From the NCBI GenBank assembly GCA_964544115.1, contig CAZJBP010000002.1, forward strand, positions 1-51,861: 51,861 nucleotides of DNA, read 5' to 3'. Of this stretch, positions 47,953 to 51,861 are shown one piece after another; the first letter of the stretch is position 1, and each line of letters opens with the position of its first letter. Source of the DNA: CAZJBP01 sp964544115. Its GTDB lineage: Bacteria; Verrucomicrobiota; Kiritimatiellia; UBA8416; JADHWI01. The notes under the pieces are model-generated. The model saw only the letters and a program-made list of their open reading frames with translations. It had not been told where the DNA came from and made no database searches. The position numbers and the translations under genes were made by a program.

Positions 47953-49164
47953 ATGGGTGAGAAAGTACTTATGAGTGAGATTGTCATTACGCTCAAGCCC
48001 CAGTCCGATGAGTTCGCCCACCGGCATCACCCGTGGGTCTTTTCCGGCGCCATCGGGGCGGTGGCAGGTGATCCGGTGGCGGGCGACACCGTGCTGGTGC
48101 GCTCGGTCGACGGGACAGTCTGGGGGCGCGGCGCCTGGTCGCCCCGCTCGCAGATGATGGTGCGCCTGTGGACGTTTGAACCGGAAGAGGCCATCGATGA
48201 GGCGTTCTTCCGACGGCGGATCGAGCAGGCCGCCGCACTGCGCTCCAGCCTGGCGGCGCAGATCGATTCCGACGCGTACCGCGTGGTGAATGCCGAGGCC
48301 GACGGCCTGCCGGGCATCATCGTCGACCGCTATGGCGACGCGCTGGTGTGCCAGTTTCTATCGACCGGCGCAGAGCGATGGAAGAGCGTCGTTGTGCGGG
48401 AGCTGGGCGCGGTGTTCTCCCCGGCCTCGATTTACGAGCGGTCGGACACGGACTCGCGCGCCCGCGAGGGCCTGGACCCGGCAGAGGGCCTCCTTGCGGG
48501 GCGTGAGCCGCCCGAGAGAATTGTGATCCGCGAGGGAACCGTCCGGTACGAGGTGGACGTTCGCCACGGCCACAAGACCGGCTTCTACCTCGACCAGCGG
48601 GAAAACCGCCGCCATGTCGCCGCCGCGGCCGCCGGCCGCGATGTGCTGAACGTGTTTGCCTACACCGGGGCCTTCGGCGTGGCCGCGCTGGCGGCGGGCG
48701 CCCATCACGTGACGAACGTGGAATCATCCGCAGCGGCGCTGGAGGGGGCCCGGGCCCACGTCGCGTTGAACGCGCTTCCCGAAGAGAAGGTGGAGTACAT
48801 CGAAGGCGACGCCTTCAACGTCCTGCGCCAGTTTCGCGACAGCCGGAGGCAGTTCGACCTCATCGTGCTCGACCCTCCGCGGTTTGCGGCTTCGCGGCGC
48901 CAGCTGGAGGGCGCGTGCCGGGGCTACAAGGACATCAACCTGCTGGCGTTCAAGCTGCTGCGCAAGGGCGGGCTGCTGGCGACGTTCTCATGCTCCGAGC
49001 ACATGGAGTCGGATCTCTTCCAGAAGGTGGTGGCCGACGCCGCCCTGGACGCGCACCGCCCGGCCCGCATCCTGCGCTGGTTCTCCCAGGCCTCCGATCA
49101 CCCCGTGGCTCTCAATGTGCCCGAAGGCCGCTATCTCAAGGGCCTGCTGTGCCGCGTGGAGTGA
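47953..49164 (+). CDS. RlmI-like class I SAM-dependent rRNA methyltransferase
   Basis: The 403-residue protein has an N-terminal PUA-type domain (residues about 8-75: HRHHPWVFSGAIGAVAGDPV). A Rossmann methyltransferase follows, with DVRHGHKTGFYLDQRENRRH, VLNVFAYTGAFGVAALAAGA (SAM loop), VEYIEGDAFNVL, FDLIVLDPPRFA (target-base motif DPPRF) and LLATFSCSEHM (catalytic cysteine region). These are the marks of RlmI-type enzymes, which make 5-methylcytidine in 23S rRNA, and their relatives. The start could be ATG 47953 or 47971; neither has a strong ribosome-binding site. It lies between the zinc-knuckle gene and maf, all on the plus strand. Confidence 0.85.
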   Translation: MGEKVLMSEIVITLKPQSDEFAHRHHPWVFSGAIGAVAGDPVAGDTVLVRSVDGTVWGRGAWSPRSQMMVRLWTFEPEEAIDEAFFRRRIEQAAALRSSLAAQIDSDAYRVVNAEADGLPGIIVDRYGDALVCQFLSTGAERWKSVVVRELGAVFSPASIYERSDTDSRAREGLDPAEGLLAGREPPERIVIREGTVRYEVDVRHGHKTGFYLDQRENRRHVAAAAAGRDVLNVFAYTGAFGVAALAAGAHHVTNVESSAAALEGARAHVALNALPEEKVEYIEGDAFNVLRQFRDSRRQFDLIVLDPPRFAASRRQLEGACRGYKDINLLAFKLLRKGGLLATFSCSEHMESDLFQKVVADAALDAHRPARILRWFSQASDHPVALNVPEGRYLKGLLCRVE

Positions 49165-49224
49165 GCCCCATTTTCCCGCGGCAACGGCTCGACTCCGTCC
49201 GTCGGGTTCACTATCGTGCCGCCC

Positions 49225-49845
49225 ATGTCCCGAGACCTGAAAGCCGCCGTCGTGCCGCGCGCCCCCGCCCGGGCGGCCTCGCTCGTGCTGGCCTCGGCCT
49301 CGCCGCGCCGGAGGAAGGTCCTCTCCGAGGCGGGGGTGCGGTTCGAGGTGGTCGTGCCCGAGGTGGAGGAGCTCGGAGCCGGGCCTGACCCGGCTGCGCT
49401 GGCGCTCGAGAACGCGCGCCGCAAGAACGCCTGGTGCCGCAGCCGCCATCCCGGCCGCCACGTGCTCTCGGCCGATACGGTCGTGGTGCTGGACAACGCG
49501 TGCCTTGGCAAACCCGTTGACCTCGCCCAGGCGGTGGAGTTTCTCCAGCGCCTGTCCGACCGCGACCACCGCGTCCTGACCGCCAGCGTGTTCACGGCCC
49601 CCGGAGAGGCTGACGATGAAGCGGTGACCGCGTCGATCGTCCACTTCCGTCCGCTGTCGGATGCCGTCATCCGCGAGTATCTCGGGCGCGTCGAGCCTCT
49701 GGACAAGGCCGGCGCGTACGACATCGACCAGCACGGCAGCCTCCTGATCGAGTCCTGGGCGGGTTCCTGGACCAACATCATGGGCCTTGCGCGCGAGCGC
49801 GTGGACGCCTGGCTGGTGCGCCATCCGGAGTTTCTCGCGCCATGA
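49225..49845 (+). CDS. maf: Maf-family nucleotide pyrophosphatase
   Basis: The protein has 206 residues from the ATG at 49225; a GTG at 49216 is an alternative. The Maf signature is present: SLVLASASPRRRKVLSEAGV at the start, the LSADTVVVL active-site segment, LGKPVDLAQAVEFLQRLS, and LDKAGAYDIDQHGSLLIESW. Maf proteins hydrolyse dTTP/UTP or modified nucleotides and are linked to house-cleaning and septum inhibition. The stop overlaps the start of the following dus gene (ATGA, 49842-49845). Two features are non-standard: VHFRPL where many Maf proteins have a TxVxF segment, and a longer N terminus. Confidence 0.9.
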   Translation: MSRDLKAAVVPRAPARAASLVLASASPRRRKVLSEAGVRFEVVVPEVEELGAGPDPAALALENARRKNAWCRSRHPGRHVLSADTVVVLDNACLGKPVDLAQAVEFLQRLSDRDHRVLTASVFTAPGEADDEAVTASIVHFRPLSDAVIREYLGRVEPLDKAGAYDIDQHGSLLIESWAGSWTNIMGLARERVDAWLVRHPEFLAP

Positions 49846-50864
49846 TCGCCCCCCTCCAGCTCGGAGGCCTGCGGATCGACGTGCCGCTGTTCCTCGCGCC
49901 CATGGCCGGGCTGACCGACGCGGCCTTCCGCAGCACCTGCCGGATGGGAGGGGCCAGCATGGCCTTCACCGAGGTGGCCTGCGCCACGGGGCTCACGCAC
50001 AATTCGGGCCGCACGCTGTTCTTGCTGGAATCGTTCGACGGCGAGCGGCCGACCGCCGCGCACCTCTTCGGGTCTGATCCGGCGGATATGGCCGAAGCCG
50101 CCCGGCGGGCCGAGGCGCTGGGCCGGTTCGACCTCATCGACATCAACTGCGGCTGCCCGGTCCGCCGCGTGATGGCCCGGGGAGCCGGCGCCGCGCTCAT
50201 GCACAAGCCTGAGCGCGTACGCGACATCGTTCGCGCGGTCACGTCGGCCGTATCGCTGCCGGTCACGGTCAAGACACGCCTCGGCCCGAAGCCCGGCACG
50301 GTCTCGGCGCTCGACATTGCCCGGGCGACCGCCGATGGCGGCGGGGTGGCTCTGTTCGTCCACGCGCGCTACACCACGCAGGTGCACCAGGGCCCGACCG
50401 ACCTGGCGACGCTGGCGTCCATCGTGCGCTCCAGCCCCGTGCCCGTGGTGGCGAACGGGAGCATCGGGGATGCGGCGAGCTCGCTCCGCGTGCTGAGCGA
50501 GACCGGGGCCGCCGGGCTGATGATCGGCCGCGCCGCCGTGGGCCGGCCGTGGATGTTCGGCGAGATACGGGCGGCGCTGACGGGCGAGGCGCCGCCTCCC
50601 GAGCCGACCGACACGTGCATACGGGCGGTCATCCGCGGGCACATCGACCGGGAGTACGAACTGCGGCTGCGGGAGGTGCGGTTCCGGTACACCCGACGGC
50701 GCGAGCCCGAGGCCGCCGCCGCAGTGTCGTTCCGCGCGCACCTGCTGCGCTACCTGGCCGGCCGCCGCGGCTCGGTCGAAGTCCGCCGCCACCTCAACGA
50801 GGTGCTGCGCCTGGAGGATGTGTGGCGTCTGGCGGACATGGTGCTGGAGCCGGAGCCGACGTGA
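49842..50864 (+). CDS. dus: tRNA dihydrouridine synthase
   Basis: The 340-residue FMN-dependent TIM-barrel protein is of the Dus family: LFLAPMAGLTDAAFRSTCR at the N terminus, FTEVACATGL, HLFGSDPADMAEAARRAE, DLIDINCGCPVRRVMARGAG (catalytic Cys in CGCP) and TVKTRLGPKPGTVSALDIAR. VHARYTTQVHQGPTDLATLA, VVANGSIGD and LMIGRAAVGRPWMF complete the barrel, and a C-terminal helical domain binds tRNA. It reduces uridines in the tRNA D-loop. DusB-like order and length are typical, but the exact subfamily (A, B or C) cannot be settled by eye. It is coupled to maf by ATGA overlap. Confidence 0.92.
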   Translation: MIAPLQLGGLRIDVPLFLAPMAGLTDAAFRSTCRMGGASMAFTEVACATGLTHNSGRTLFLLESFDGERPTAAHLFGSDPADMAEAARRAEALGRFDLIDINCGCPVRRVMARGAGAALMHKPERVRDIVRAVTSAVSLPVTVKTRLGPKPGTVSALDIARATADGGGVALFVHARYTTQVHQGPTDLATLASIVRSSPVPVVANGSIGDAASSLRVLSETGAAGLMIGRAAVGRPWMFGEIRAALTGEAPPPEPTDTCIRAVIRGHIDREYELRLREVRFRYTRRREPEAAAAVSFRAHLLRYLAGRRGSVEVRRHLNEVLRLEDVWRLADMVLEPEPT

Positions 50865-50969
50865 GTGCCGCCGCTGCGGCCGGCCCCGTTGACTTGACAG
50901 CCACGGGAATGAGGGCGTACGGTCCGCCCGAACCAGCGACGTGCGAAATGGCAGACGGGATCCTTGGGT

Positions 50970-51779
50970 ATGAAAATCATTCGTTTTGTTGATGAGAAAG
51001 CCATCGTCCGCTACGGCCGTCCGCTGGACGACGGTTTCACGAAGGCGGTCCTGCTGAAGGGCGACCCGTACGACGGGTTCAAGGAAACGCGCACGAAGGT
51101 CGCCGTCCACAAGTTGCTGGCACCGGTGGATCCGGCGGCCATTCTGTGCGTCGGGCTGAACTACCGTCAGCACGCCGTCGAGACCCACGCGCCGATTCCC
51201 GACGAGCCGGTGCTGTTCATGAAGAACCCGGCCGCGTTGAACCACCCGGGCGACCCGATCATCATTCCGGCCTCGTGCAGCCATCCGCCGGAGGTGGATT
51301 ACGAAGTCGAACTGGCCGTGGTCATCAAGCAGACCGCCCGCGATGTGAAGGCGGACGAGGCGCTGGCCTACGTGGCCGGGTACACGATCGGCAACGATGT
51401 GTCCGCGCGCACCTGGCAGAAGCGCCGCAGCGGCGGGCAATGGGTCCGGGGCAAGAGCTTTGACACGTTCTGCCCCCTGGGGCCGGTGTTGGTGACGCCC
51501 GATGAGATCGACGATCCGCAGTCGCTGGGCCTTTCCTGCCGGCTCAATGGCAAGCCCCTGCAGGAGGCCAACACCTCCGACATGATCTTCACGGTTGCCC
51601 AGCTGATCGAGCACCTCTCGGCCGGCATGACACTTGTAATGGGCACCGTGATCCTCACCGGAACGCCCAGCGGAGTGGGGGTGGCCCGTTCACCGCAGGT
51701 GTTTCTCAAGCCGGGTGACCGCCTGGAGCTGAGCATCGACCGCATCGGCACCCTCGTGTGTCCCGTCGAAGGGGCGTAG
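50970..51779 (+). CDS. Fumarylacetoacetate hydrolase (FAH)-family protein
   Basis: The protein has 269 residues from the ATG at 50970; a TTG at 50964 is an alternative. The FAH fold signature appears as ILCVGLNYRQHAVETHAPIP, PVLFMKNPAALNHPGDPIII, HPPEVDYEVELAVVI (metal-binding glutamates), GYTIGNDVSARTWQ (metal-binding Asp) and VILTGTPSGVGVARSP. Family members cleave carbon-carbon bonds of beta-diketo acids or decarboxylate oxaloacetate, and include 2-hydroxyhepta-2,4-diene-1,7-dioate isomerases and acylpyruvases. The substrate cannot be told from sequence. It is separated by 105 bases from dus and followed by a heptamer repeat at the right edge. Confidence 0.88.
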   Translation: MKIIRFVDEKAIVRYGRPLDDGFTKAVLLKGDPYDGFKETRTKVAVHKLLAPVDPAAILCVGLNYRQHAVETHAPIPDEPVLFMKNPAALNHPGDPIIIPASCSHPPEVDYEVELAVVIKQTARDVKADEALAYVAGYTIGNDVSARTWQKRRSGGQWVRGKSFDTFCPLGPVLVTPDEIDDPQSLGLSCRLNGKPLQEANTSDMIFTVAQLIEHLSAGMTLVMGTVILTGTPSGVGVARSPQVFLKPGDRLELSIDRIGTLVCPVEGA

Positions 51780-51784
51780 GGGGG

Positions 51785-51861
51785 CAGTGTTCAGTGTTCG
51801 GTGGCCAGTGCCTGCGCATCCATCGGAATGTCACTGAACCCCGAACCCCGAGCCCTGACAC
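51785..51861. repeat. Heptamer-based repeat after the FAH gene, cut by the window edge
   Basis: A run of CAGTGTT-like heptamers (51785-51810) is followed by CACTGAACCCCGAACCCCG (from 51832), roughly its complement. The arms could form an imperfect hairpin. The right end of the repeat lies outside the window. Confidence 0.5.

Noticed and set aside
49131..51614. 827-codon minus-strand open frame
   Set aside because: It runs opposite maf, dus and the FAH-family gene; no domain features.

Overview
The window is a GC-rich (about two thirds G+C) bacterial chromosome segment with no phage, plasmid or IS transposase genes. Several traits together suggest the PVC superphylum (Kiritimatiellota, Lentisphaerota or Verrucomicrobiota). 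These are giant SdrD-B-repeat secreted proteins, an expanded pseudopilin operon, GH38 enzymes next to a URO-D-superfamily protein, a left-handed beta-helix protein beside glmM, and an NrfHA pair. This placement is inference from gene content, not from a marker phylogeny.

Layout: 1-2.5 kb holds the end of the ATP synthase operon (atpD end, atpC) and nadB. 2.9-4.2 kb holds an oxidative-stress pair, a probable lipoprotein MsrA and a Fur/PerR-type regulator. 4.2-12.7 kb holds a very large SdrD-B repeat protein interrupted by one in-frame amber codon, then a second secreted protein sharing its last 75 residues. 12.8-18.4 kb holds an AmrS-like radical SAM enzyme, then on the minus strand a SurA/PpiD-like membrane protein, an alanine-rich secreted protein, a FecR-like protein and a URO-D-family protein. 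18.4-23.3 kb holds two GH38-type proteins plus a stranded URO-D C-terminal fragment. A tRNA-Ala(CGC), an anti-sigma/ECF sigma pair and a four-helix-bundle (S23-like) gene follow.

25.5-32.6 kb (minus strand) is an eight-gene pseudopilin operon in type II secretion order (four G-like, then H-, I-, J- and K-like), driven by a recognisable sigma-70-type promoter. From 28.7 to 33.4 kb this region is filled with about 19 copies of a short hairpin repeat arranged as composite elements. Three complete elements and one partial element lie in frame inside the cleavable leader peptides of four consecutive pseudopilin genes. Two complete elements flank a single-domain GIY-YIG nuclease gene. Among 13 full copies the inner base pair covaries (G:C, A:T, G.T) and the loop is always GNA. 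This nuclease plus hairpin-repeat arrangement is the most interesting system in the window and formally resembles the REP/RAYT logic with a different enzyme.

The right part is housekeeping: tgt-yajC-secDF-recJ (tRNA modification, protein export, DNA repair), a tRNA-Asp(GTC) with its own promoter, nrfH-nrfA (ammonifying nitrite reductase, five CxxCH sites), a DUF1015 protein, a beta-helix protein plus glmM, a secreted protein with six DnaJ-like zinc knuckles, an RlmI-like methyltransferase, maf, a dihydrouridine synthase and a fumarylacetoacetate-hydrolase-family enzyme. Three other hairpin-forming hexamer or heptamer repeats occur in intergenic spaces here, so the genome appears rich in small intergenic repeat families.
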